A stretch of DNA of 64,000 bases from Methyloligella solikamskensis. Its GTDB lineage: Bacteria > Pseudomonadota > Alphaproteobacteria > Rhizobiales > Methyloligellaceae. Under the pieces are notes generated by a model. The model was not told the DNA's origin. It was given only the letters and a program-made list of their open reading frames with translations, and did no database searches. A program made the position numbers and the translations under genes. This document shows positions 18,075-26,534 of the stretch, one piece after another. The DNA is taken from NCBI RefSeq assembly GCF_042676065.1, contig NZ_JBHTJO010000001.1, positions 682,001-746,000 of the forward strand, given 5' to 3'. Every line of letters starts with the position of its first letter. Position 1 is the stretch's first letter.

Positions 18075-18463
18075 CGGTCTTCAAGCCCTCCCGGCGTCTG
18101 GGGGACAAGCAATTTGCTCTTGAGGCCACATGCCGAATGAGCAGCCTTTGGGTCCATTTTTGGGCCCAAAGGCATTGCTTGCTCCCACTATGCAGACGAT
18201 ACAGGTGTTGCGCGATTTGTCTCCATACTGCCTGCATAACGAGTGTGCACGAACGTGCCGATGCGCCACGCCTGCAGCGTGACATTTTTGTCGGCGCGGG
18301 GGCGCTGCCCCCGGAGCCCCGGGATTTACTGTCAGTGATATCGCGCCCTGAGACTCTGGCCCTCAACACCCCCCTCAGAAGCAATGGGAGCGGGTCTGAT
18401 AGCTTTTCGAGACCGATAACGACCGGTTTCCCTCAGAGGTAGGCAAAAGCGCAGCTGGGATCG
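18075..18463. other. Candidate oriT and promoter region of the mobilization operon
   Basis: 389 bases without a gene, directly upstream of the mobC-like/relaxase operon. In MobP systems oriT normally lies beside these genes. A strong inverted repeat is present at 18144-18173, and shorter repeats (for example ACCGGTCG and ACCGATAACG near 18410-18430, and GCACGAACGTGC near 18248) lie to its right. I did not find a certain nic consensus such as ATCCTG, so oriT is inferred from position and structure only. Confidence 0.4.
18144..18173. repeat. Near-perfect 12-base inverted repeat in the candidate oriT region
   Basis: The arms GCCTTTGGGTCC (18144-18155) and GGGCCCAAAGGC (18162-18173) pair with one G-T position and leave a loop of ATTTTT. 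Such repeats beside nic sites are recognised by relaxases. Alternatively it is a terminator or operator for the mobC operon, whose start is 70 bases to the left. Confidence 0.7.
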
Positions 18464-18799
18464 TTAGCGGCGGTGAGTGTTGGCGCGGTTCTGGCTGCGC
18501 CGCGCATAGCGGTAATGCTCGGGGAGCGGCGGGTCAGCAAGCTCCTTGATCTGCTCGAAACGCATTGCCAGAAGTTGTCGCGGATCGATGTCGAGTCGGC
18601 CGGCAACGTCGGCTATCACGGCCATGCGCACGAGTTCGGCGTTGCGATCAAACTCCGACGCAAAAGCCAGGTGCCCCGGCTCGACATGTAAGACAACACC
18701 GCCACCTTCCTCGTCGGAGGTGAAGTAGGTCACCACGGACGCGAAGCGACTTATGTAGACGCGCTGCTCGCCGTTCTCATTTGATAGGGTCATTACCAT
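18464..18799 (-). CDS. Small protein of unknown function in the mobile block
   Basis: A 111-residue soluble protein (VYISRFASVVTYFTSDEEGG, then VEPGHLAFASEFDRNAELVR). The hydrophobic pattern looks like a real fold, with a basic tail (YARRSQNRANTHRR). No family is recognised. The ATG at 18797-18799 has a weak ribosome site. Similar small proteins sit next to mobilization genes in related elements, but no function is claimed. Confidence 0.55.
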   Translation of the reverse strand: MVMTLSNENGEQRVYISRFASVVTYFTSDEEGGGVVLHVEPGHLAFASEFDRNAELVRMAVIADVAGRLDIDPRQLLAMRFEQIKELADPPLPEHYRYARRSQNRANTHRR

Positions 18800-19133
18800 G
18801 GCACCAGGATCGAATTAGGTTGGACCTGTGCCAAGGCACCTTGGTGCCAAGCTATGCACTAAGTTCCAGCTGGTGTCTGTATGGTCGAGGGGCCGTGGCA
18901 GCGCCGCTACAGATTGTCGGACAAGGTGGGGGCTTAGTCCGACATTGCGCCCGCCGTTTAAGCGGTGGTTTTCGGAGCCGCCCGTCGCTGGTCATCGAGG
19001 CGCGGCGGGCCAGGGCCCCGTCAAGCGGCGCGCGAAGCTCTCATCCTCGCTTGACGGGAGAGGCCGCCGGGCCAGGCCAGCGACCGACCGGGCGGCTCGC
19101 CACCGCGTGCGGGTGGTTTTTGGTGAGGCTGGA
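18800..19133. repeat. Gene-free stretch with several strong inverted repeats
   Basis: 334 bases without a gene. TGTCGGAC at 18915-18922 pairs with GTCCGACA at 18937-18944 (14-base spacer). CCCGTCAAGCG at 19017-19027 pairs perfectly with CGCTTGACGGG at 19048-19058 (20-base spacer). A compact overlapping palindrome, built on GGCACC-TT-GGTGCC, lies near 18836-18849. This density of palindromes is unusual and fits a second candidate origin, an operator region or sites for element proteins. Confidence 0.6.
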
Positions 19134-19676
19134 TTAAAACTTCGGCTCGTTTTCCCGATCAGGATCTTGCCGATCGCCCAGGCGTCGCTGGTCTCGATGA
19201 GCATCTAATACCACCGAGTCCTCCGTCTTCACTTCCTGAAGTCGGTACGCCCGCTTTGGGTCATCCATGAAGGTGACTGTGTTTGATATGGGATCGATTA
19301 CACATTCGCGCGCGTCGATGCAGTAGCGGCGGAGCCGCGTTGGATCGGCGGCGCAGAGAAAGTTCTCCCGTTCGGCAAACAGCTCGTCGAGTCTCTGGGT
19401 GCGCTCCATAAGGGTGGCGAGCGCCTCATCGAGGCGGTCCGCTGTCGAACTGTCTAGGGATGAGGACCATCCGAACCGGGTGTGGTTCTCTTTCAAAAGC
19501 CGCAAAGCGTGCTCGCTTCCGAATTCGTCCGCCGCTTCGATCACTGTCTCAAGCTTGACCGTGGATGGAGCAAGATTGCGCAGGGCGTTCATCGCATCGG
19601 CGTAGTTCTGCCGGGCGCGCTCGATATTCCGTTGGATGTTGTCGATATCGGGAGCTTCGGTCACAATCCCGCCCAT
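19134..19676 (-). CDS. Unknown helical protein of the mobile block
   Basis: A 180-residue, mostly helical acidic protein (IQRNIERARQNYADAMNALR; TADRLDEALATLMERTQRLD), with no signal peptide or membrane segment. The C-terminal part carries RRYCIDARECVIDPISNTVT, a pair of Cys that may be structural. It is divergent from the AlpA-like HTH gene at 19702 (25 bases apart). No family is recognised and no role is proposed. Confidence 0.6.
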   Translation of the reverse strand: MGGIVTEAPDIDNIQRNIERARQNYADAMNALRNLAPSTVKLETVIEAADEFGSEHALRLLKENHTRFGWSSSLDSSTADRLDEALATLMERTQRLDELFAERENFLCAADPTRLRRYCIDARECVIDPISNTVTFMDDPKRAYRLQEVKTEDSVVLDAHRDQRRLGDRQDPDRENEPKF

Positions 19677-19701
19677 CGATGATTCAGCTGGCCTTTAAGT
19701 C

Positions 19702-19935
19702 GTGACAGACAATTCCGGGGATCGCAAGAAGTCGCCATATATGCGACCGGCTGAGGCCGCCGAGTATGTCCGGCTCACCGTTTCCACCCTCGCACAGATG
19801 CGTGTCGAGCAGCGCGGTCCAAAATACTTCAAGGCCGGTGGACGTGTCCTCTACCGACTGCAGGACTTAGAGGAGTGGGTTGAATCGAGGATATTTTACG
19901 GAACCGGGAGCAGTCAGGTCCGAGATCGAGAGTGA
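19702..19935 (+). CDS. AlpA/Xis-like helix-turn-helix protein
   Basis: This 77-residue protein has the excisionase-type winged HTH (MRPAEAAEYVRLTVSTLAQM, then GPKYFKAGGRVLYRLQDLEEWV), the pattern of HTH_17 domains found in AlpA regulators and excisionases. It starts with GTG at 19702-19704. Such proteins control excision or expression of integrative elements. It is the last element-type gene before the chromosomal genes on the right, which supports an element end near here. Confidence 0.82.
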   Translation: MTDNSGDRKKSPYMRPAEAAEYVRLTVSTLAQMRVEQRGPKYFKAGGRVLYRLQDLEEWVESRIFYGTGSSQVRDRE

Positions 19936-20060
19936 TGACTACCCACCAAGATATTGCTGAAGCAGCCATCTCGATGATTGGGAGTTCTGAGTGAATGCTT
20001 CCGAGGAAAGGGTAGGTTTCATGCAACCGTAGTGTGCGACAAGCCCTGATCGCCAATGAT

Positions 20061-22496
20061 CTAGAATGTTTGGCTGTAGCCGATCCGCCCGTTGAGGGTG
20101 GCGAAATCGTCGAACTCCGTCGACACGCGACCCGATACCGAGACGACGCCTGCCTGGCTCACCTGGTAGCGAGCACCGCCCATAAACTCCGCCCAACCGT
20201 CGATATTGCCGGCCCCATCGGAAGACACTTCGAAGATATCGAGCACGGCCCCCCGCACCTCCGGATTGTCCGCATCGAGCACCTGCGCCCAGGCGATGGA
20301 GCCGAAGACGGTGATGGTCTCGCTGACGTCCGTCTCCTCCATCACGCCGATCTGGCCGACCGTGGTGTTGGTGTCGATGTCCTGGAAGGTCACCGGGAAG
20401 GGACCGCCAGTCTCGCGATAGCCGTCGATATGCGCATCGGTATAGGAAAGCTGCACGAAGGGCGTAATGAGGGTTTGCTCACTTGCGCGCATCCCATAGC
20501 CCACGCGGCCCAGCACGCCCCAGCCTTCGCCTTGGGTGTCGCCAAAGGATTGGCTAAAATCGACACCGTTCAGATAGCCGCGTGCGATCTCCACGTCGGA
20601 AAGATCGCCCCACAAGCCGGCGCCGAACAGACGCAGCCCGGTATCGGGCATATGGGCGAAGTAGCCTCCGACATGGAGTTCGTCGCTCCGGTAGTTGCCG
20701 TCCCAGAGTAGGTCGGTGTCCGCCTGCCCTGCACCGATGCTAACGCCCGCCGAGGTCAGCGGCGTGAAGTAGTGGGCCAGCCCCACATCACCCGCGAACT
20801 GATCGCCCCCGTCGATATCGTCGCCATTGAAGAATCCACCCGTCCCGAAGGTGAAGAAGCACCAGCCCTTACCGTCCTGATCTTCGGGCCGGATGCAGCG
20901 GTGGTTCTCCGCCATCTCGTTCAGACCGGTGAGGGTTGCGCCGATATTGTTGCTGATGGCAAGCGCCGTCGTGGAGATCCCGCTGAAGGAAACCGCCTGC
21001 TCGCCCAATGTCGTGAAGCCGGGATCGCGGCCGAGGCGCGCGATGAAGCCTGGAAGCGGTGCCCCCCGGATCTCACCGGTGTTGGAGCCGTCGCCGGAGA
21101 TGATGAAGAAGTCATCCTGCTCGCGGACCCCGGTGGCGTTGAAGAGGATCCAGGAGCCGATATCCACGCCCTCGGCCTTCAGAACGTCGCCGAGATACTG
21201 GCCCTGCTTGCCGTGTTCCTCGCTCCAAAAATAGGCTAGGCGGAAGAGCGGATCTCCGCCTCTCTCGGTGTCGTAGCCGAAGGTCTGATAACCGGCGATG
21301 CCCTTGCCGCTCTCGCTGACTCCCAGCGCGACGGAGCCGAGAGGAATGATCGGTCTTCCCTCGATGTCGCCGGAGAAGTCGGAGGCGACCGTTGCCGCGA
21401 GGCTCTCGGGAAGATCGAAAACGCCGAGGCCCTGCGCTCCGGACCAAGCGCTGCCGGACCGCGTCCAGCGGACGGCTTCCAGATAAGGTTGACCGTCGCT
21501 CCGTGCCGGGCGCTCGCTCCAGCCGACGACGGTGCTCGTATCTGAACTGATGGCGGTCGCCTCGCTTCGGTGCAGGTTTGCAGCCTCGCCGGATAGGCTG
21601 AGCAGCGCCTCCATGCCGGTTTCCTGCGTCCAGACGAACGCGTGCGGATTGAAGCTGGAGCTGAACAGATTAGAATCGTCGTCACTGCCCTGGATTACGT
21701 GACGTTCAGAGCCTGCGCGGCCGCTCCAGCCGACCACGACCGGGTTGCCGTCATGATCGACCGCGACGCCGTTGGCCACGCTGTCGTCGTCGTCATCGGT
21801 GAGATAGTAGAGCCTCCGGGCCGCGTCCCAGCTGGCGGCGCCGGTTCTCACCCAAAGGGCAGCCTGGGTGTTGATGAACCCATCGAGATTGTCCTGGCTG
21901 TTCCAGCCGACGGCGAATTTGCCATCGTCACTCACGCCGCGAGCACCGGCAAAATCAAAGTACTCGTGGGGCTTCAGTTCAGTGACGCGCGCATTGGCTT
22001 TGGACCAAGGCGCGTTTGCATTGCGGGTCCAGACAACGGCGCGGAAGCGGGGCCCGTCATTGGTGAAACTGCCCGGCGGATCCTCGACAAAGTAGTCGAA
22101 CTGATCGCGCCCGACGATGGTATCGCCGTCGGCGTCGATGGCGCGGGCCTGAGACCAATACCGATCACGCCCAGTCGGCAGGCCCGTGGTCAGCACAGGC
22201 AGCATGAAGGGATCGTCGACCCCCGGACCTCCGTCGAAGTTCGGCGACCAGACAACCGCCATCGTACAGACCGAGCCGGGACCCGGACGGATGGTGTTAA
22301 CGCTGCAACCTTCGACGTTGGCTTCACCGGCCACATAAGCCCCGCCGACAGACGTGCCCCACGCGAAGGTGTAAACCTCGGAGTCGTTGTCTGGATTCGG
22401 GCCCTGATGGCGAAAGTCGGCTTGGGCTATGTCGAACGTAAAGCAATAAAAAATGCCCGCCGCTGCGACGGCAGCGACTTTGAAATAAATATTCAC
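20061..22496 (-). CDS. Autotransporter with HAF-type repeats in the passenger
   Basis: The 811-residue product starts at GTG (22494-22496) behind GGGGGAG, with a signal peptide VNIYFKVAAVAAAGIFYCFT ending near the Ala of AQA-DF. The passenger (about 30-520) contains WT-anchored repeats such as HAFVWTQETGMEALLSLSGE and AVVWTRNANAPW, resembling the extracellular HAF repeat family; Asp-rich turns (DADGD, DDDDDS) suggest calcium sites. Residues about 545-811 are the outer-membrane autotransporter beta-barrel, ending in the aromatic YSQTF. The last codons lie 125 bases from the AlpA-like gene. The upstream in-frame extension to 22598 has no signal peptide and is rejected. Confidence 0.85.
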   Translation of the reverse strand: MNIYFKVAAVAAAGIFYCFTFDIAQADFRHQGPNPDNDSEVYTFAWGTSVGGAYVAGEANVEGCSVNTIRPGPGSVCTMAVVWSPNFDGGPGVDDPFMLPVLTTGLPTGRDRYWSQARAIDADGDTIVGRDQFDYFVEDPPGSFTNDGPRFRAVVWTRNANAPWSKANARVTELKPHEYFDFAGARGVSDDGKFAVGWNSQDNLDGFINTQAALWVRTGAASWDAARRLYYLTDDDDDSVANGVAVDHDGNPVVVGWSGRAGSERHVIQGSDDDSNLFSSSFNPHAFVWTQETGMEALLSLSGEAANLHRSEATAISSDTSTVVGWSERPARSDGQPYLEAVRWTRSGSAWSGAQGLGVFDLPESLAATVASDFSGDIEGRPIIPLGSVALGVSESGKGIAGYQTFGYDTERGGDPLFRLAYFWSEEHGKQGQYLGDVLKAEGVDIGSWILFNATGVREQDDFFIISGDGSNTGEIRGAPLPGFIARLGRDPGFTTLGEQAVSFSGISTTALAISNNIGATLTGLNEMAENHRCIRPEDQDGKGWCFFTFGTGGFFNGDDIDGGDQFAGDVGLAHYFTPLTSAGVSIGAGQADTDLLWDGNYRSDELHVGGYFAHMPDTGLRLFGAGLWGDLSDVEIARGYLNGVDFSQSFGDTQGEGWGVLGRVGYGMRASEQTLITPFVQLSYTDAHIDGYRETGGPFPVTFQDIDTNTTVGQIGVMEETDVSETITVFGSIAWAQVLDADNPEVRGAVLDIFEVSSDGAGNIDGWAEFMGGARYQVSQAGVVSVSGRVSTEFDDFATLNGRIGYSQTF

Positions 22497-22811
22497 AACT
22501 CCCCCAAGGCTAATATGAGCCCCGGACGCGCCGCCGCACGGCCCGCTGGAGGAGCAGCTTACCGAGCGCTCCTCGTAGATCAATCCGCAGGCTGACAATA
22601 GTCAGCGGACCTGCGTGATTCTGAGAGAGCTGTGACATTTGTGCAGCGGGGTAGCGGATCGCGAAATTCGGTTGCAGCAACCGATGAGCGCGTTTTAGCC
22701 ACGAGCAAGACGAGCGCGTTGCAGGAGAGAGCGCAAGTGAGAGGTGGTAGCTATTTGGTAGCTAGACAGGTGAGAGACTAAGGCCTTCTATCCCTAAGTT
22801 ATTGGAAACAC
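22497..22811. other. Upstream region of the autotransporter, up to tRNA-Arg
   Basis: 315 bases without a gene. A perfect 6-base inverted repeat, GCTGAC-AATA-GTCAGC (22591-22606), lies upstream of the start and may be an operator. Two copies of GGTAGCTA stand close together near 22745-22765. I see no gene here. The stretch borders the tRNA 3' end at 22812, where an integrated element would be expected to leave a partial tRNA repeat; none is visible. Confidence 0.45.
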
Positions 22812-22888
22812 TGGTGACCCCGGCTGGATTCGAACCAGCGACCCTCAGATTAGGAATCTGATGCTCTATCCTACTGAGCTACGGGGCC
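22812..22888 (-). tRNA. tRNA-Arg (anticodon CCT), CCA encoded
   Basis: Read on the minus strand from 22888, the acceptor arm GGCCCCG pairs with CGGGGTC, followed by A and an encoded CCA (22812-22814). The anticodon stem CAGA/TCTG flanks loop TTCCTAA, giving anticodon CCT, and the T-arm contains GGTTCGAATCC. All four arms fold. tRNA genes are common integration sites for elements such as the one at the left. Confidence 0.96.
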
Positions 22889-22987
22889 AGTGGCGCGCAT
22901 ACTGGGCTGCGCCGCCGCGAAGCTCAAGAGGAAGCCGGCGTTTCGCTGTAGATTGCGAAAAGTGAAGCCGGCCCGCTAGCATCAGCC

Positions 22988-23833
22988 ATGGGTATTCGGT
23001 GGCGTCTTGCGTTGGGTTTGGTGCTGCTCCTCTGCTGGGCCGGTAAGGCGCTCGGAGCGGAGGGGGCGCCCGATTGCGCGCTATCCGAGCCGGAGCAGGG
23101 GACGGTGGTCCAGATCGTCGACGGGGAGACGATCACGCTCGCCGATGGCAGCACGGTGCGTCTGGTGGGGGCGAAGGCGCCCCGGCCGCCTTCCGGGACG
23201 GCTGAGGTCGATTGGAGCTTTTCGCAAGAGACACGGGACGCGCTGGAGGCGCTGACCAAGGGGAAGACCGTCTCCTTGCGCTTCGGCGGCAGCCGGACGG
23301 ATCGGCACGGCTATCTCATGGCGCAGGTCTTCGTTGAAGGCGGGCCGTCGCCCCTCTGGGTTCAGGGGGAGCTGGTTAGCGAGGGCCTCGCCCGGGTCTA
23401 CAGCCTCTCGGACAATGCCGCGTGCACGGATGCACTCTTAGAGAGGGAAGAGGAAGCTAGGACGGCCCGTCGCGGGCTCTGGGCGTCCGGTTTCTACAGG
23501 GTGCGCGATGCGGTTGCCGTCGACCGGATGCGGCGTCTCACGGGCACCTATCAAATCGTAGAGGGCGGGGTGCTGGAGGTGGCAGACGTCCAGGACTGGA
23601 TCTTCCTGAACTTCGACGAGGATTGGCGGAAGGATTTCACCGTCGTCATCGACAAGAGCGACGCCAAGGCTTTCGCGGAGGCTGGTCTTGACTTGCCAAG
23701 TCTCGAAGGCAAGCCGATCCGCGTGCGGGGCTGGATGGAGTGGCGCTACGGCCCATCCATCACGGCGACTCACCCCGAGCAGATCGAGGTGCTGGAGGAG
23801 GACGGCACGGCAAAGTCTCCACCGTCTCCTTAG
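22988..23833 (+). CDS. Exported thermonuclease-family (SNase) protein with extra C-terminal domain
   Basis: This 281-residue protein has a signal peptide (WRLALGLVLLLCWAGKALGA) and an SNase-like beta-barrel core at about residues 38-165: VVQIVDGETITLADGSTVRL, then SLRFGGSRTDRHGYLMAQVF, and the ending GELVSEGLARVYS. Canonical SNase Asp and Arg positions are only partly kept (GAKAPRP replaces GIDAPE), so catalytic activity is doubtful. Residues 175-270 form an additional beta-rich domain with YQIVEGGVLEVADVQDWIFL. Its 3' end overlaps the convergent methyltransferase gene by four bases. Confidence 0.85.
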   Translation: MGIRWRLALGLVLLLCWAGKALGAEGAPDCALSEPEQGTVVQIVDGETITLADGSTVRLVGAKAPRPPSGTAEVDWSFSQETRDALEALTKGKTVSLRFGGSRTDRHGYLMAQVFVEGGPSPLWVQGELVSEGLARVYSLSDNAACTDALLEREEEARTARRGLWASGFYRVRDAVAVDRMRRLTGTYQIVEGGVLEVADVQDWIFLNFDEDWRKDFTVVIDKSDAKAFAEAGLDLPSLEGKPIRVRGWMEWRYGPSITATHPEQIEVLEEDGTAKSPPSP

Positions 23834-24663
23834 GCCTCCGGTTCTTCCTGGCCATATGCGCCGGTCTTGCGGCCGACCAGACAGTAGCACATGGGGATTT
23901 GTGCCGTTCGCCCTTCATAGATGTCGTATTCCGGCTCGCGGATCGTATGAGCGAATTCCTGCAGCGAGACGATGCCGATCCCTGCCTGTATGCAGGCGGT
24001 GACGATCTCGCCGAGCCCATGGACGAACCAGTACCCGGTCTCGCCTTCGCCGTGATCCTGACCGTCATAGGCAATCGCCTCGGTCACCTCGTGGGGTCTG
24101 CGTTCAAAATAGCTGAAAGCCGGTTCGTATGGCTTCTCGGCGGCCGGATCGAACATCTCCAAAAGGGGATGGGTCTCATAGATCACCAAGGCCCCACCGG
24201 GCTTCAGCAGGCCGGCGGCGATGCGGAAGAATTCCGGTAGGTCCGGCATCCAGTTAAGAACGCCGATGGTGATGAGGCCCAAGTCGAATGAGCCGAGTCC
24301 GGCGGGCAGATCGTAGACATCGGCTTCGAGCAGCTGCGGTGACAACCCCGCCGCATCGGCGAGTTGCCGGCCTTGCGCCAGAAAGCTTCCGGACTGATCG
24401 ATCCCCAACGCCGGCTCGATGCCGAGCGCTGCGAGGGACAACAATTCGCGCGCGTTGTTGCAGCCGATCTGCACGGCGGACTTTCCGGAAAGGTCGAGTC
24501 CGCGGAGGACCGACGTCAAATGGGTATCGAGCACCGAAAATCCCGGCCGGGCCGCGCTGGCCAACAGTTGCTCCCAAGCTTCGCCTTCGGCGTGGAGCGG
24601 GGCGGATGTCTCCCATGCGGCCTTGTTGGCCGCGGTGAAGGCTTTGGTGGTTTTTCGGCTCAT
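23830..24663 (-). CDS. Class I SAM-dependent methyltransferase
   Basis: This 277-residue methyltransferase has motif I in AVQIGCNNARELLSLAALGI (residues about 62-82), the acidic end of strand two in GIDQSG, and LLKPGGALVIYE as the motif after strand four. The substrate cannot be read from sequence. The gene is followed by the convergent thermonuclease-like gene with a four-base overlap, and it is downstream of the carD terminator, so it has its own promoter in 24664-24789. Confidence 0.88.
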   Translation of the reverse strand: MSRKTTKAFTAANKAAWETSAPLHAEGEAWEQLLASAARPGFSVLDTHLTSVLRGLDLSGKSAVQIGCNNARELLSLAALGIEPALGIDQSGSFLAQGRQLADAAGLSPQLLEADVYDLPAGLGSFDLGLITIGVLNWMPDLPEFFRIAAGLLKPGGALVIYETHPLLEMFDPAAEKPYEPAFSYFERRPHEVTEAIAYDGQDHGEGETGYWFVHGLGEIVTACIQAGIGIVSLQEFAHTIREPEYDIYEGRTAQIPMCYCLVGRKTGAYGQEEPEA

Positions 24664-24789
24664 GATCGTACGGCAGCTTGGTCAAGGAGAGCGCAGCGCA
24701 TCTGTCCTTGCGCGCGTCAGAAGACAGGAAAGGGATTCGTTTGCTGGGGCGTGGTCGTTTGAGAAACGATTTGTACGGCCGCAAAAGGA

Positions 24790-24813
24790 AAGGGCGGGAA
24801 AAATCCCGCCCTT
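24790..24813 (-). terminator. Terminator hairpin downstream of carD
   Basis: A perfect 10-base stem, AAGGGCGGGA (24790-24799) and TCCCGCCCTT (24804-24813), with a four-base loop, lies 28 bases past the carD stop. On the minus strand it is followed by TCCTTTT, a short T-rich tract. It separates carD from the methyltransferase gene. Confidence 0.8.
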
Positions 24814-24841
24814 CGAACGCGTTCTGAAGAAGCCTGGCTGC

Positions 24842-25426
24842 TTACGCTGCCTGGTTTTCAGCCTCTTCCGCTTCCTGGGCTGCGTCCTGCGCCGCCTTCA
24901 GGCTTTTGGCGCTTTTGGCCAGCAGGTCGTCGATCTTGGCGACGGCCGCGTCGGTCTCGGTCTTCTCGACGGCTGCGATCTCGCGGCCCATACGGTCCAG
25001 AGCGGCTTCGTAAAGCTGACGCTCGGAGTAGGACTGCTCGGGCTGAGCCTCGGAGCGATAGAGGTCGCGAACCACCTCGGCGATGGAGATGAGATCGCCG
25101 GAGTTGATCTTGGCTTCGTATTCCTGGGCGCGGCGCGACCACATGGTGCGCTTCACGCGGGCCTTGCCCTTCAGGATCTGGAGCGCTTTCTTGACCGTCT
25201 TGTCGTCGGAGAGCTTGCGCATGCCGACGATCTCCAGCTTGGAGGTCGGGACGCGCAGGGTCATCTTGTCCTGCTCGAAATTGATCACGAACAGTTCGAG
25301 GCTCGCGCCGGCAATCTCCTGCTGCTCGATCTCGTGAATGCGACCGACGCCGTGGGCAGGATAAACGATGAACTCATTGGTGCGAAAACCATGCCGCTGC
25401 TGTGGCTTCTTTTTCTTCTCAACCAT
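24842..25426 (-). CDS. carD: CarD-family RNA polymerase-binding regulator
   Basis: The 194-residue protein begins with the CarD RNA-polymerase-interaction domain (FRTNEFIVYPAHGVGRIHEI and RVPTSKLEIVGMRKLSDDKT), followed by the helical DNA-binding domain (ALQILKGKARVKRTMWSRRA and EVVRDLYRSEAQPEQSYSER). CarD stabilises open complexes at rRNA and other promoters. The tail (about 150-194) is Ala/Glu-rich. The ATG at 25424-25426 is preferred; a TTG 13 codons upstream (25465) is possible. Confidence 0.93.
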   Translation of the reverse strand: MVEKKKKPQQRHGFRTNEFIVYPAHGVGRIHEIEQQEIAGASLELFVINFEQDKMTLRVPTSKLEIVGMRKLSDDKTVKKALQILKGKARVKRTMWSRRAQEYEAKINSGDLISIAEVVRDLYRSEAQPEQSYSERQLYEAALDRMGREIAAVEKTETDAAVAKIDDLLAKSAKSLKAAQDAAQEAEEAENQAA

Positions 25427-25928
25427 ACTCTCTCGCTTTGCTTTCTTGGGGGACGCGGCGCTCAAGCCGATACTCCTACGCTTTCGGCATCGAAATACCT
25501 GCCGCGGACGGAACGCGCCGAATGCGGCCTAACAAATCGATTGATCCACGCTGAAATCTCTGACGCCGGCCATTGTTCCCGGTAAGATGGGGCCGGGAGG
25601 CCTGCCGCAGGCGCGGGACCGGGCACAGCAAGCGATGGCAGGACTCCTGCTCGTTCAGCTTTCCCAAAGCTGGAAACAAGGCCTCGTGCCGGAAATGACG
25701 ATCCTAAGCGGCTCGCCCACCTGCTTTTCGCTCGTTTATGCCCAATTGACGGGCAAATGACCGCCAATTCACGACCCTACCACATTTTGGGCTATTTCGG
25801 AAGACGTGCTGCATCGCAAGGCGGTCGAAACGCGCCTTCCCCCTGCGACATTTTATCCTACCGGTAAATGGGCGGTGAGCGGCGGTGCGGTCCAGCTGCC
25901 TGTCGGCCTCGTTGGGCTCGCGCGTCTG
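25427..25928. other. Gene-free stretch between carD and fdxA
   Basis: About 500 bases with no convincing protein gene or RNA gene. It must contain the carD promoter (minus strand), but no clear -35/-10 pair stands out. A short inverted repeat TGCCC-AATTGAC-GGGCA lies near 25740. Two overlapping frames of about 70-100 codons here lack coding features. Confidence 0.5.
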
Positions 25929-26267
25929 CTAGTCGCCTTCGCCGGGCTCGGAGCTGAAATACTTCTCGTATTTGCCGTCTACCTTTGCCATCTCGTCGGC
26001 GTCTTCGGGCGCCGGCTTCTTGGTCGTGATGTTCGGCCACTCCTCGGAGAACTTGGTGTTCACCTCGAGCCATTTGTCGAGATCCGGTTCCGTATCGGGC
26101 TTGATGGCCTCGACGGGGCATTCCGGCTCGCACACACCGCAATCGATGCATTCGTCCGGATGGATCACGAGCATGTTTTCGCCCTCGTAGAAGCAATCCA
26201 CGGGGCAAACTTCGACACAGTCTGTGTATTTGCACTTAATGCAAACTTCGGTGACGACGTAAGTCAT
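25929..26267 (-). CDS. fdxA: 7Fe ferredoxin FdxA
   Basis: This 112-residue ferredoxin binds one [3Fe-4S] and one [4Fe-4S] cluster. The cysteine pattern is C9-x2-C12-x4-C17-x3-C21 (CIKCKYTDCVEVCPVDCF), then C40-x2-C43-x2-C46-x3-C50 (CIDCGVCEPECP). The acidic C-terminal extension of about 55 residues (EPDLDKWLEVNTKFSEEW) is typical of FdxA proteins. It transfers electrons in the cytoplasm; the partner is not evident. The ATG at 26265-26267 is the start. Confidence 0.95.
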   Translation of the reverse strand: MTYVVTEVCIKCKYTDCVEVCPVDCFYEGENMLVIHPDECIDCGVCEPECPVEAIKPDTEPDLDKWLEVNTKFSEEWPNITTKKPAPEDADEMAKVDGKYEKYFSSEPGEGD

Positions 26268-26534
26268 CTCATCTCACACGTGCTAAGGGATCGGCCGGGT
26301 GTCTAGGCCGAAATTGCGTCCCTGAAGGCTCCCAACCGGATGGCCTGCCTATAACACTCGCCGGGTTTGCACAAGGCGTCCGGTGGCCGCTCCCGGAATT
26401 CGAAGGCTTTGTCGCAATGGTCAGGGATTGGTCGCAAAATAATTCCAAGGCGGGGCGATAATCAGAGAAATCTTGCTAGGCCGTACCAGGCATTCGGGGC
26501 TTGCGGGGAACGGATTTCTCAAACAACCAACGCG

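Larger units (their letters stand above)
3748..19935. mobile_element. Putative integrative mobilizable element or remnant (boundaries approximate)
   Basis: This block holds genes typical of conjugally mobilised DNA: an ArdC-like antirestriction protein at the left, a coupling protein, a MobP-type relaxase and a MobC-like protein in the right half, and an AlpA/Xis-like HTH protein at the right end. Defence-type cargo lies between. No integrase, transposase or replication gene is visible, and I could not find flanking direct repeats, so the limits given are just the outer element-like genes. It could be a decayed element, or an element whose integrase lies outside the window. The tRNA-Arg at 22812-22888 is the nearest plausible attachment site. 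Confidence 0.5.

Noticed and set aside
22744..22765. GGTAGCTA direct repeat as an attachment site
   Set aside because: Only two adjacent copies and no matching copy at the left end of the block.
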